Positions 1 through 11,324 of a DNA stretch of 64,000 nucleotides are shown here, piece after piece. Below the pieces are notes generated by a model that saw nothing but the letters and a program-made list of their open reading frames with translations, searched no databases and was not told the DNA's origin. How positions within the stretch are numbered: the stretch's first letter is position 1; every line of letters begins with the position of its first letter. A program made the translations under genes and the position numbers. The stretch comes from Scenedesmus sp. ARA3 (lineage: Eukaryota > Chlorophyta > Chlorophyceae > Sphaeropleales > Scenedesmaceae). The stretch covers positions 1-64,000 of the forward strand of contig RWJK01000364.1 of assembly GCA_004335835.1 (NCBI GenBank), in the 5' to 3' direction.

Positions 1-338
1 GCAAGCACGGGTGCCTCCCATCATTACTAGATAGGAGTGACGTAGTCACGGGAAACTGCTAGTGAGACGGATTTGCCCGGAACACATGAAGGTGCGGTGA
101 TCAGCAGGGGTGCAGTTGCAGATGAAGAGAACAGCGGTAGGTTATGTAACGAAACAGCATTGCTGCAGGGTTGGACGCTGACAGACAGCACACCAGCAAC
201 ACAGCAGCAGCACAGTGGTAGCAGCAGCAGCAGCAGCAGCAGCAGTCCTGCCAGCAGCCCTACGCACAGCGGCCTTTACATGCCTTGCGCGCTCCCGCTG
301 ACATCAACACAAGCTCAAATACTGTGTTGTTCCTGCAG

Positions 339-1218
339 GCTGACGTAGCGCAATGCGGCGGTGCAAACGCTGGCGCCTACCGGTACTGCCAGCAGTGTGG
401 CCGCCTCGAGCCAGTGAGTGAAAAGACATATTAATATGGTACATGCACATGCATGCACCTTGAAGCATTGCTGGAGTGAGTGCCAGCAGCCTGCTTGCTG
501 CAGAACCCGCTTCAGCACATACCACAGCACCGCGCTGAAAGGTTGCTGTATGGTTGCGTGAGCAGCAGTTGCATGTACGCAGCTAGGACCAGCACACTTC
601 ATAATGAGTGAGTGAGTGTGTGAGTGAGTGAGTGAGTGAGTGAGTGAGTGAGTGAGTGAGTGAGCGACTACCCAGGCAGCTCTGCAGCTCCTGGGTTAGT
701 TATGGCTCAGAGAATGTGTGTGGCCAGAGGCGGTGCCCCTAAGCTCCACACCCTCTACCTGTGTTTACAATGTTTACAATGTTTGCTGGTGTTTATAATG
801 CGTTATTCCTCGCGGAAGCGTGCTCAAGACCACGACTATAATCATCATGACTGTTGCACCTGCACTGGCAGCAGAGTCCTTACCGGTATGGCCTGTCTGG
901 TCTTGCCTCACTATGCGAGAGAGGATAGTTACATGTGGGCCCTGGCACCATCCCTTTTTTAAAGAGCCACAACAGATTGAACACACGGCCTGAGACCAGA
1001 AAAGCAGAGTGAGCACCATTGAACACAATGCACACCCCTGCACACTATGCCTGCCTCAACCCCGCACGCATGTTGCGCACGCCCTGCTGCCTTTGTGTTG
1101 CCTTGCCCCTGCAGCTGTGCATGTTTGATGGGCTGAAGCGATCCTGCAGGCTGAGCCTGCAATTTCGCCGCTCACGCATTCATGACGCATCTGGTGAGTA
1201 CCCTGCAGCACGAGCAGC

Positions 1219-1250
<32 letters not shown>

Positions 1251-1306
1251 ACCCCCGCACTGGACAGCCGCCGAAGCGGCGGTGCCGCAAGCGACAGGCT
1301 GCATTT

Positions 1307-1338
<32 letters not shown>

Positions 1339-1587
1339 TGCTGCAGCAGCTGCTGCAGCTGGTGGTGCAGCACTGGAAGCTGGCAGCGACCACGTTGCTA
1401 GTGACTATGCCGCAGCACTGTTGCCCATGGAAGCAACAGCCTGTGGAGCATTGCCTGCGAGCCAGCTACTGACCATCTGTGAAGAGGAAAGCTACCCAGG
1501 CAGCGCTCCTAGCTATGCCGGTATGTCATTGGCAGCGGGCGGCAGCTCGGACGCAACAGCAGAGCTGCTCAGCAGCTGGTATGCCTT

Positions 1588-1636
<49 letters not shown>

Positions 1637-1788
1637 GATCTTCAGCAGCTGCCACAGCAGCAGCAGCAGCAGCAGCGGCAGCAGCAAGGGCAGCAGGGGC
1701 TGTCGCTGCGACTGCAGCTGCAGTTGCAGCAGGAGCAGAAGGGGGATTTACTGCGGTTACAGCAGCAGAAACAGCTGCAGCTGCAGCT

Positions 1789-1820
<32 letters not shown>

Positions 1821-2230
1821 GCCGGTCGCTGCAGCATCCAAACCCGCACCAAGACCTGTGGCTGCGGCTACAGCAGCAGCAGGAGCATTTGCAGCGGCAG
1901 CAGGACCAGCTGCAGCAGCTGCTGCAGCAGCAGCAGCAGCAGCAGCAGTCCTTGCCAGCTGTGGCAGAGGCTTGCATGGCCTACCCGCTTGCTGGCAGCG
2001 CACCTGGCTCTGGCAGTTATTCCACTGCTACAGCAGACGCACAAGTCAACGCTGCGGTGGCAGCAGCAGCAGCAGCAGCAGCTGCTGATCTCAATCAGGC
2101 CGCCGCTCCCCTTGTATCAGCTCGCTCTATTGTTTCACCTTCCGCTGTGCTGCACCCTCAGCTCGGCAGCTACCCCCCTTGCAATGACAGCATAACAGGC
2201 AGGGCTTCAGGAAAGGTAGCAGCAGCAGCA

Positions 2231-2272
<42 letters not shown>

Positions 2273-2501
2273 TTAGGGGTTGGTGCTGCTGCCTCACCTC
2301 ATGGCCTTCCAGCAATCCAAAGCAGCGGCAGCAGAAGCGCTGGATTGGGTGACTCAAGTATGGAGATACTCGATGATATCGAACGGGTCCTGAATCAGCG
2401 GCTGCAGATGAAGCGTGCAGCAGCAGCTGCTGCATCAGCGGCAGCAGGATTGGACAGCCGCCCAACAGCATCACCTGCAGTGCAATCATTATTGCCACCC
2501 C

Positions 2502-2538
<37 letters not shown>

Positions 2539-2741
2539 TGCAGTACGGCAGCAGTCAAGCCCCCCGTATGATAGCCACGGCTGTACAGACCAGCAGCAGC
2601 AGCAGCAGCAGCTGGCACAATCAATGACAGGGACATCTGCTGGGTCAGCAGCAGCGCCTGCTGTGTCGGTGCATGCCAGCAAGCAGCAGCAGTACCTGCC
2701 TCATCCAATAGCCTCTACGCCTGCGGCAGCAGCAGCAACAG

Positions 2742-2781
<40 letters not shown>

Positions 2782-3517
2782 CCAAGGCAGTCAGCGCAAG
2801 CCTCTTGCTGCTCGACAGCTGCAGTTGCTGCGGCAGCACATGCAGCAACATATTCAGCAGCAGCAAGAGCAGCAGCAGCCAGCGCGAGGGCCGGCCGCCA
2901 TTCAGCATGCCTTTTCATCGCTGCATACACAGCTGACACTTGCTGGACCTGCAACAGACGCTACTGGCTCTGCTAGGGCTGCTGGCATTGCTGCTGCTGC
3001 TGCACTCCAGGTGGTGCAAAGCTGGTGCAGTAGCTGCGGGCACATGGGTTGCCCTGGCAACAGCTGTACAGCAGTAGCTGCTTGTGCTGCCGCACCCAGT
3101 GGTCAACTCAACATGCCTTATGCTGGCATGTCGTCGCAGCTGCAGCTGCAGCAGCCCAGCATACAGACTGCTGCAGCAGCAGCAGCTGCAGCCTGCTCAC
3201 AGCAGCTCACCCCAGCACCGGCTATAGCAGCGCAGCTGCAGCTGACTGGGGCATCAAACACTGCCACTGCTGCTGCACTGCAGCGCCAACAGCACAGCCC
3301 AGCAGTGGCTGCTGCGGCAGCTGCGGTGCAGTTGCAGCAACTGGACCCGGCAGCAGCAGCAGCAGCAGCAGCAGCAGCGCGGGCGCAGCCGGCTGCTGGT
3401 GGTGCTGCTGCTCAGGTGTCCGCAAGGGATGCAATTGCTGGCAGGCTACATGCACGGATGCAGCAGCTGCAGCAGCAGTTTGCAGAGGTACAGCAGATGC
3501 TGAACCAGCTCAACTAG
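339..3517 (+). CDS. SBP-box (SQUAMOSA promoter-binding-like) transcription factor, 5' end missing
   Basis: Two exons are seen: 339-413 and 1115-3517 (TAG stop), joined in phase 0 across a 701-base intron with a gtgagt donor and cctgcag acceptor. The joint reads RYCQQCGRLEP then LCMFDGLKRSCRLSLQ, which matches the second zinc-binding half of the SBP domain (CQQC, then KRSC, then a basic tail). SBP proteins are nuclear DNA-binding regulators; Chlamydomonas CRR1 (copper/hypoxia response) is one. The first zinc half must lie in exons upstream of 339, and I could not place them. The usual His ligand eight residues after the first Cys is Glu here, and a Cys sits three residues later. A basic stretch (PPKRRCRKRQ, coded near 1270-1300) could be a nuclear signal. 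The remaining ~780 residues are Q/A-rich, ending in a short coiled coil (LQQQFAEVQQMLNQLN). Exon borders inside the repeat-rich part are not certain. Confidence 0.8.
604..663. repeat. (GAGT)n microsatellite
   Basis: Tetranucleotide GAGT run with one interruption inside the SBP intron. It abuts a short dispersed element at 661-755 whose inverted copy, also abutting the same tetranucleotide, lies at 4009-4155. Confidence 0.95.
661..755 (+). repeat. Short dispersed element with GAGT tail, copy A (intronic)
   Basis: This segment, including the words ctacccaggcagc, gcagctcctgggt and ccacaccctc, matches the reverse complement of 4009-4100 along nearly its full length with scattered substitutions. 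Both copies are flanked on the same side by the GAGT/ACTC microsatellite. The arrangement resembles a SINE or other small non-autonomous element with a microsatellite tail, but no tRNA-like head or target-site duplication was verified. Confidence 0.7.
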
Positions 3518-4008
3518 GCCAACCTGCCTGAACGGACGCTATGAGCACGGCTGCAGCTATGCCATGTTTGAAGTGTGTTTTGTGTTATAATTGTGTTGGT
3601 GGTTGACTGAAGATGCTGCGAGTATGGCCGCTGTCAGCGGCTTGCTTGTGGCAGAACGAACAGAATCACAGGCACCAAAGGTGCTGCTGAACGAAAGGCT
3701 GCAGCTATGCCATGTTTGAATTGTGTTACTTGTTGCGTTGAATTTGTGTGGGTGGTTGACCAAAGGTGCTGCTGAACAATGCATGCCTGCAAAGCAAATA
3801 TTATTAGTTGTGGTCCTCGTGTTTACGCCGACGTTTTACAACCTCTCGCCACGTGCACATGTTGAGATGATCAGCAAAGCATCTGGTTGATTTCATTTTG
3901 TTTAGGTGCTGGCACTGGCGCTGGCGCGTTCTGTGAGGGCCTCTCACAGGGACGCATTTGCTTCTACAGCTGGCGGGTGACAGGTGTGCAATGTCTGCTC
4001 CACAGCTA

Positions 4009-4155
4009 GAGGGTGTGGAGGCCAGAGGCGCCGCCCCTGGCCACACACACCCTCTCTTAGCCTGAACTTACCCAGGAGCTGCAGCGCTGCCTGGGTAGCC
4101 ACTCACTCACTCACTCACTCACTCACTCACTCACTCACTCACTCCCTCACTCACT
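4009..4155 (-). repeat. Short dispersed element with ACTC tail, copy B (inverted)
   Basis: Reverse-oriented copy of 661-755 (element 4009-4100) followed by an (ACTC)n run at 4101-4155. Copies A and B face each other across the last SBP exon, so they form a ~3.3-kb-spaced inverted pair around the 3' end of that gene. Confidence 0.75.
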
Positions 4156-4671
4156 TTGCATTGCAGCGGTGCTGTGATAGCTCCGAAAGCTCGACAGCTT
4201 GCAGGGGTATCATGACAGCGTTGTAGTGTTGCAGGTCTTGTCACATAACTGTATTCTGCAGCATCAGTCCACGCTGTACAGCAGCAGTGGACGGACTACC
4301 CAGTGGTTGCCAACTGCCATGTGCATGTCCAATAATAGTTGTTCTTAGCCCTCACTCAGTTGGCATTGCTTTGTGTGCTGGCTGGCTGCTACGCCGCTCA
4401 ATCTGCATTTCTGGCAGTACATCCCTCTCTGCTGCACCTGGTGCATATAAACGCCTGGTAAGAACTTTTGCTCCCAGAGCGCTTTGCTCTGAGAGTTGGT
4501 CAGGCTTGGATGCTTTTATACTGTCTGCTGCAGCACACACACGCATGTTAGTGGTGCTGTTTTGTGCCTTGTTTCAGTGCTGCTGCACCTAGCATGTGTG
4601 GTACCTTATTTAGTTGAGCGGTGTGTGTGTGTATGCCCTTGCACCTTACTGCATGACGTCACACTGGTTTT

Positions 4672-5009
4672 TGGCTGTACTTTGTGGCATACAGCAAGAC
4701 GTTTTTGGCTGTAGCTCGTGGCATGCAGCCAGACGTTTTGGGCTGTAGCTCGTGGCATGCAGCCTGACGTTGTTGGCTGTAGCGCGTGGCATGCAACCAG
4801 GCGTTTGGGCTGTAGCGCGTGGCATGCAGCCAGACGTTTTTTGGCTGTAGCTCGTGGCATGCAGCCAGACGGTTTGGGCTGTAGCTCGGGGCATGCAGCT
4901 GACGTTTTTGGCTGTAGCTCGTGGCATGCAGCTGACGTTTTTGGCTGTAGCTCGTGGCATGCAGCCAGACGTCATTTGGCGGTAGCTCGTGGCATGCAGG
5001 CAGACATGT
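4672..5009. repeat. Minisatellite, ten ~33-36 bp units
   Basis: Ten head-to-tail units are seen, starting near 4672, 4707, 4740, 4775, 4807, 4843, 4876, 4909, 4942 and 4977. The core is ggctgtagctcgtggcatgc followed by agccagacgttttt. The core contains the palindrome GCATGC. Units differ by point changes and small indels. There are no spacers, so it is not a CRISPR array. Confidence 0.95.
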
Positions 5010-5524
5010 GGGTATGACGGGGTGTTAAAGACACGTCAGCATCATAGGCCACGAATGACACGGTGTACAGACAGCGGTTTAGTTGTGAAAGAGGCTGGTG
5101 CTGCAGCTCAGACTCGAACTGCCAAAGTGCCACACTGATTAAGTTGCCAGGTCAGGGTGTTGTGGCAATGCATTCTCAGCGGTGCCAGGCAAGGCTAATG
5201 TGACATGCCAGTTCGGGCCACAGTCTGCAGCAGCTGTCTGCAGATGCCTCCTCCTTGGCTGAGACATTTTTTGTTACCAAGGGGGACCCATCTCACCGAC
5301 TGGCCACTACCGTCAATCAGGCGAGCTTCATTGACGAGAATCTGAAGGCCTCTTGGCAGCCCTGCGGTTGCTGGTGTGGCAACCTGCTGGCCCTGCCACC
5401 CTGATGCTGCCTTGCACAAGGACACATTGCGTGTGCTCTCTGCTGAATGAATGCTTGTGATATAACGCGGGGCTGGCTGTTTGGTATGCTTGCACTCATA
5501 CACCCCAACCAACAAACATTGTGA

Positions 5525-5830
5525 TGGCAGGGGGTTGTGGGATTGAGGAAGAGCAATGGCACAGAGGCTGCAGGACTTAGGGTGCTGATGGTGCATTGTG
5601 ACTTTCTTTACATTTTGAAGGTGAAGCAGCACATACACACGGCATGCTGCTTCTGGCCAACGGCTGTGGGCCTTGTGGTAGCTGGGGGTTCTGACATTAA
5701 GAAAGAGCAGTGGCACACAGGCTGCAGAACTGAGGGTGCTAATGGCGCATTGTGAAAGGTGCAGCTGCACGCACACGCAGCATGCTGCTTCTGGCGACGT
5801 TCTGGCCAACGGCTGTGGGCCTTGTGGTGT
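5525..5830. repeat. Tandem repeat of ~150 bp, two copies plus a partial third
   Basis: The phrase aagagcaRtggcacaSaggctgcag, then agggtgctRatgg, then catgctgcttctgg, then gccaacggctgtgggccttg occurs at about 5545-5680 and again at 5700-5825. A further partial unit follows. No protein-coding meaning was recognised. Confidence 0.8.
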
Positions 5831-6371
5831 AGGCCTGCCACATTGCATAAGTACGACCCCACTTGTACCATCGTGATGTTCTGTTCTTCATACGCCCTCT
5901 TGACAGGCCTGTGTGGGCTTGCACACATGCATTCTCACACCCTGCACCACATGCGCCCTCTTGGTAGGCCTGTGAAGGCTTGCACACAGCCACAGGACTG
6001 GAACGTATAGCATCAGGATCATCGATCTTTGCTCACATACTGCACCACATGCCAGCCCCACTCTTGTGGTTTGCTAGCAGCACTGTTGACTGCCAATCAG
6101 CAAGCGGAAGTGCTGATTGAGTAGGCTCGGAGCCTGTTGGTTTCCTGCCACAACACATACATCACGCGTCTGCACTGTGTTATGCACACATCATGCCTGC
6201 CGAATGGACTTAGAAAGTAGAGCTGCACTGCAGAAACAATGAATGCATGTATGGCAGAACTGCGTAGGCGCTGTTGTGGGACTATGCACACATTGGGTTG
6301 TGTGCGCAGGACGAGTATCAGCATGTGGTGTCGACGCTCGGCCCTCACAATTATCTGCATGTTTACAGGTG

Positions 6372-6667
6372 CAGCTGCAGAACCTGCAGGCAGCTGGTAT
6401 GCTGCACATGCTGAACACACATGCATCTCCATCCATGCAATAGGGCATGGTCGAAAGATGGCCGCAGGGCATGTGCAGCCGTGTTAGCCGCCACATGTGG
6501 TGGCAGCAGACGGCTGTGCTGTGCAGCGGCATGCGTGCAGCCACCTTGCCGCAGCGATGAACAGCGTTACATGCCAAATAACGTCAATTTTGCAACGGTT
6601 GTATGCCCTGTGGCACAGGCACAGACAGTTCAGGAATTCCCTGCTGCTTGCTTGCTTGCTTGGTTGG

Positions 6668-6700
<33 letters not shown>

Positions 6701-8263
6701 CGCTTGTGATATTGCAGGAAATGACGCAACTTCGCCAGCAAGTGCCTTGTCACCTTGTTGATCAAGCTGTGCCAGCAACGTCAAAGACACGCATGTGCAT
6801 GCACCTTAGCAGGAACGTGGGCTCGTTTAACATGCCGAGGCGCTTCTGCTCAGATCAGCATCAGGTAGTACAGGGCCATGTGGCAGGTTATCCGTTGTCA
6901 CGTCCGAGATGACACGTATACAAACTCAGCATAAAAAAAATATTTTTTAGGTTGTTGTCAGTGTTGCCTGGTGACTCTACAGGAAGGCACACCAGCCGTT
7001 GCAGGACATCAAGGAGTTCCCGCCACGCTCACAGCCCATCCAAGAACGACATTACCGACCGCAAGCTGCTCGGTGGGGTGCTTATCACAGTAACAGCAGC
7101 TATGAATTTTTCAAGCTTTCGCTGCTTTGACAATGACGATTATTATGGCGACAAGTCGCGCTAACATTCACACTGCACTACTCGACAGCGCCACGATACC
7201 ACCAAATTTGGCTCCTTGTCACACTACGCAAATTACTAGAACGTTACACGTGCCAGGCGGCTTTTGGCAGCTGCATCGACAGCATCACAAGGGCCAGCTG
7301 CACCAGGTGCCCCGGGCTGCGGCATTTGCATATTACAACCGAAAGCCACAAGCTGCAGCGAAGTGCCACTCGCAGATCGGGAGCTGCGACGTTCACAGTA
7401 TCAGCAGGATCTGGCATGGGCCTTTGCAGCAGCGGTCACGCCACTCCATGCTGCTAGCAGGCCTGCTGTTGATCACCCTAGCAGCTGTGCCAGCATGTAG
7501 CATACACATAGCCACTCCACCCGCTGGGTTTGCTGCTGGAAGCTGGAAGTGGCACGTACACACCTCTCCTGGCATCACCACACAGCATGTGGCATGCACA
7601 TCATGTGACACCTGGTGCAGCAGGCTGGACAAGAACATTGGGACTGGCGCTGCCAGCATTGCAGGCACAGCCTGCAGCAACATGGGTAGACCTAGCAGCA
7701 AAACAACAGCACACAACCAGCAGCGGCAACGCCACAGCAGGTACAGGCGCGCTCTGCAAGCAGTATCACGTCCACCTGACCTGCAGCAGCTTGCCGCAGC
7801 AAGGGTTGGCCTGGCAGCAGTGTCTCATGTTTGGGCAGCAGCAGCAGCAGCAGCAGCTCAAGAAGCTCCAGCCAGCATTTCAGCATACTACATGCCTCAG
7901 GCAGCAGCACCTGGTGCGTTTTCACCCAGCAGCAGCAGCAGCAGCAGCAGGCAGCAGCTGCCTGACATCGCCAATGCTCTGGTACAAGCTACCCAGGGCC
8001 CACCAACAGCAGCAGTACCAGCGGGAACAGTAGCAGCTACTGCAGCCCCTACAGCAGCAACAGCAGCAGCAGCTCCAGGCAGCGGCATCAGCGTCAGCAC
8101 GTCTACCCCTGTTGTCGTGTACAACCCTATCAACGTGACGACGCCGCTGCAGCAGACAAGTGTGCAGACGTCTGGCGGGAGCAGCTTTAGAGATGCCTTG
8201 GTGGTGGGGGCTCTGCTGAGGCCCAGGGTGATGGTAGTGCCTGTGCTGCTGCCCATTGGGTGA
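6372..8263 (+). other. Possible unresolved plus-strand gene (coiled coil, low-complexity tail)
   Basis: Several pieces look exonic but could not be joined securely. Around 6372, after a tttacag acceptor, VQLQNLQ is followed by GC. Around 6719, after gatattgcag, comes EMTQLRQQ then gtgcct. Together these would make one coiled-coil heptad run if a GC donor is used. Around 6982-7125 a frame reads KAHQPLQDIKEFPPRSQPIQ and continues to a stop. Around 7260-7500 a frame contains ADRELRRSQYQQDLAW. The last open frame (7127-8263) is rich in Gln, Ala and Ser because of CAG runs. A (GCTT)n run lies at about 6648-6706 in the presumed intron. No family was recognised, and this could be partly or wholly non-coding. 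Confidence 0.25.
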
Positions 8264-9534
8264 AGCATCCAGGAAGCAGCTGGTTTGTTTACCAGGTGTG
8301 TTTAAACAGGGTGGCTCCCAGTGGTCTGGCACTACAGTACAGTGTGAGCGAGCCCAAGTTGCTGGTGATCAGGCTTGCCTGCTTCTGGTGCTGGGAACTG
8401 TACTTATTGTGTGGCTGGTGTGCTGGCTCTTGCAGCATGCTGAGTCGCAGCCAGCAGCAAAGTTGCTGGCCTAGCAAGTCTACTGCTGTTGGCATTGGTC
8501 GTACTTTGCTCTGGTGCAGCTGGCTTTTGTGTGGACAGCCCTGTCTCATGCGATGCAGGACAAGGTTGCAATTGGCCGCATGGTGGTTAATAGCAGTTGA
8601 TCTCACATCGTTGCTGTGTGATGTGCCTCAGCTTACTGAAGAGGAGGTGGCTAATTGGTTTGTGTGTTGGCGTGCTGGGCTGTCATGGGATCCAAATGCG
8701 AGCGGCTGTCTCATTGCTGGCATCCTGTGCGGGAAGCTGGCTATCTCAGTCGATAATGCAAGTATTGCAAGAGCACTGCTGCACATAGCCTGATTTTGCT
8801 TGTTTTGTCAAGCAGATGTTTTTGGTGTGCATATTGCTGCTCACACTGCTGCAGCAGCTGTTGCAGGCAGTGCGCATGGCTGTGTCAGCTGGTGCTTGTG
8901 TGGCATGCGCATGCGGTCAGAGCAAATCGGTGGTGATTTTGCAACATCCAACCAGAGATTCTTCTTGAATGTGACGTGTTAACGCACTTGAGTGAGTTGA
9001 AAATGGTATGATACCGCCTTGGAGTCTTTTTGTGTGGCACTTGTACAGGGTCTGCAGCTGACAGCTGGCAGTACTAGTGGGCTGCTGTCAATTGGGGACA
9101 ACCCCACCTCAAATCCAGTCTGTGGCGGTTCCTGAATTTGCTTGTTCAGTCACCAACAGTCAGCAATAACAAACCTAGCGGATCATTAAGCATGCAACAA
9201 GCTGTGCTGGACTGATACGGACACAGCTGGCAGCTGCTCATGTTCAACACTATTTGTACTGCTTGGCTGACGAAGGTCTGCATAGACACCTCGAGTGCAG
9301 AATACGCCACAATACCGAACAAACACTTGATGTTTAAGCCTTCAGTGCACTTGATGGCGTACGAGAACATGCAGCCCACGCCGAGTGCCTCCAGTGTTTG
9401 AGCGGTCCGAGGGGCGCCAAACTAACAGGTTCTCTGCCTGCACGGGCTGCTTCTCTGCAAACCAAGCCAAGCGACACTGCACTATCAAGATGTTCATGAA
9501 GCGTAGACGCAAAGTGCGAAAGCCTCACTGAAAC
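8264..9534. other. Intergenic stretch upstream of the ThDP enzyme gene
   Basis: No exon, repeat or RNA gene was recognised here. It should contain the promoter and 5' UTR of the gene beginning at 9535; no TATA-like box could be assigned with confidence. Confidence 0.4.
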
Positions 9535-11293
9535 ATGGCAGCAAGGGCGGTGCCTTCCAGCAGCAGGGGCTCTGCTCCGGCCACATGTGCAGATGTAGCC
9601 ATCGCAAAGCTGCACGAGGGAGGCATCAGCGTCTGTTTTGCCAGTAAGATCCCGTACAACTGTTACCGCACAATGCTGATGTGACAGACTAACTGCTAGA
9701 CTGTAGCTGCTGCTGTAGCTGCTGCTGTTCCTGCTGCTGTGTCATTGGCAGAGCCATCACTGCTTTCGTCTCTGCGGGAAATGCGCTTGTGCACATTCCT
9801 TGCATGCACATGTAATATGTGCCATTCTTCATCTGCCTTTTGGCTTTGCGCTTGTGCCACATCTGCTGCATGCACACCTAGCAGTGCACTGCATCAGCCC
9901 CAGCTGCCACATTGGTTCCCCAGTTTCACCGCACCGCATCACCAGCAACGCCACTACCCACTCGCCCACCCACTTCTGCACCATCAAGCCTGCCACGTCA
10001 TGCAACAATGCGCCTGCAGATCCAGGCACCACTGAGATGTGGATGGTGTCAGCGCTGGAGAAGCAGCGCGGCATCCGTAGCATACTGGGCCTGCAAGAGG
10101 CAGTGTGCACGGGTAAGAACAGCAGCAGGCCTCTTGCTGCTGCTGCTGCTGCTGCTGCTGCCGCTGCTGCAGCAGGCCTCTTGCTGCTGCTTTAGCACTT
10201 AAGAAGAGCAGCACAGGAGATGTGTTTTGACGTAGAGTCAACAGCAGCCTAGCGGACGGAGCAGGTCTTGCGGGTGCGGCAGCAGAGCTAGGCCTGCGCA
10301 GCCCTGCCTCACATAATGCTTCTGCTGCAGCTCATGTAAAAATATCTGTAGAATCACACTGTGCACACAATATGAACATCATCTCAGTTATCTGTTGTGC
10401 TTCACAGGTGCCTGTGATGGCTATGCACGCATGGCCAGGCAACCTGCGCTGGCGCTGCTGCACCTAGGCCCAGGCTTGGGCAATGGGCTGTGCAACCTGC
10501 ACAACGCGCGCCGCGCGGGCAGCCCAGTTGTGGTGATGGTGGGAGACATGGCCACATGGCACAGGGCAGCAGGTTGGCACCAACGGCGGCGGCTGCTGCT
10601 GCTGCTGCTGTTTGCCGATGCCTAGCAAAATAGACATGCAAGTACGTCACTAGCTTTGGTCGTGCCGTAGCGAGGCAAACCAATGGTGTGATACGCATGG
10701 GCGGTGCCTGGCAGTGGTTCTTTGTTGATGCAGATTCTCCTTCAGCTGCAGCTGTTGTCTGTCTGCTTCCACATCAATCTGCAAGCGCAGTCACCGCTTC
10801 AGTGATGCCGCAACAGCCAGTTGCAGACAGTGATTGTCTGCTACACACAGACTGTGCCTTCACAGAAACTTGCTTGTTGATGCAGATCCGCCTTTGAATC
10901 AAGACATAGAGGCGCTGGCAGGCACGGTGTCAGGTGCAGTGCTGACGATCCCTTCAGCAGCAGCAGTGCCGCTGGTGATGCAGCAAGCTCTAGCAGCAAC
11001 AGCGCCAGCAGCCACGCCTGCGGCACTGACAGCACCAGGCGCACAAGACGGCGGCGGCGGCAGCAGCAGCAGCAGTGGAGCCAGGAAAAGCAGCAGTGGA
11101 AAGTCGCTGGCCTGCTGCCCTGGCAGTAAGGTAGTGACTGTGGTGTTTCCACATGACATCTCTTGGACACCAGCCGAACCAGAAGCAGCAGCAGCAGGCA
11201 CAGACCAGGCCCCGGCGTCAAGCAGCACACACCCAGCTGCAGCAGCTGATGGACTAGCACCAGCAGTTGCAGCAAATCTCAATTTGAATGGCA

Positions 11294-11324
<31 letters not shown>

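Larger units (their letters stand above)
3518..6371. other. Non-coding stretch downstream of the SBP gene
   Basis: No coding exon with family resemblance or consistent splice signals was found. The stretch presumably starts with the SBP 3' UTR. It also holds repeat element copy B, a 10-copy minisatellite (4672-5009) and ~150-base tandem repeats (5525-5830). A partly repeated phrase about cgccctcttg plus aggcctgtg occurs at about 5890-5990. Confidence 0.6.

Noticed and set aside
1569..2003. Antisense frames of poly-Ala, poly-Cys and poly-Leu over the SBP last exon
   Set aside because: They are mirror readings of CAG runs, overlap the supported coding frame and carry no start context or family motif.
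4672..5009. Possible CRISPR-like direct repeats
   Set aside because: Units are contiguous without spacers, diverged, and the genome is eukaryotic.
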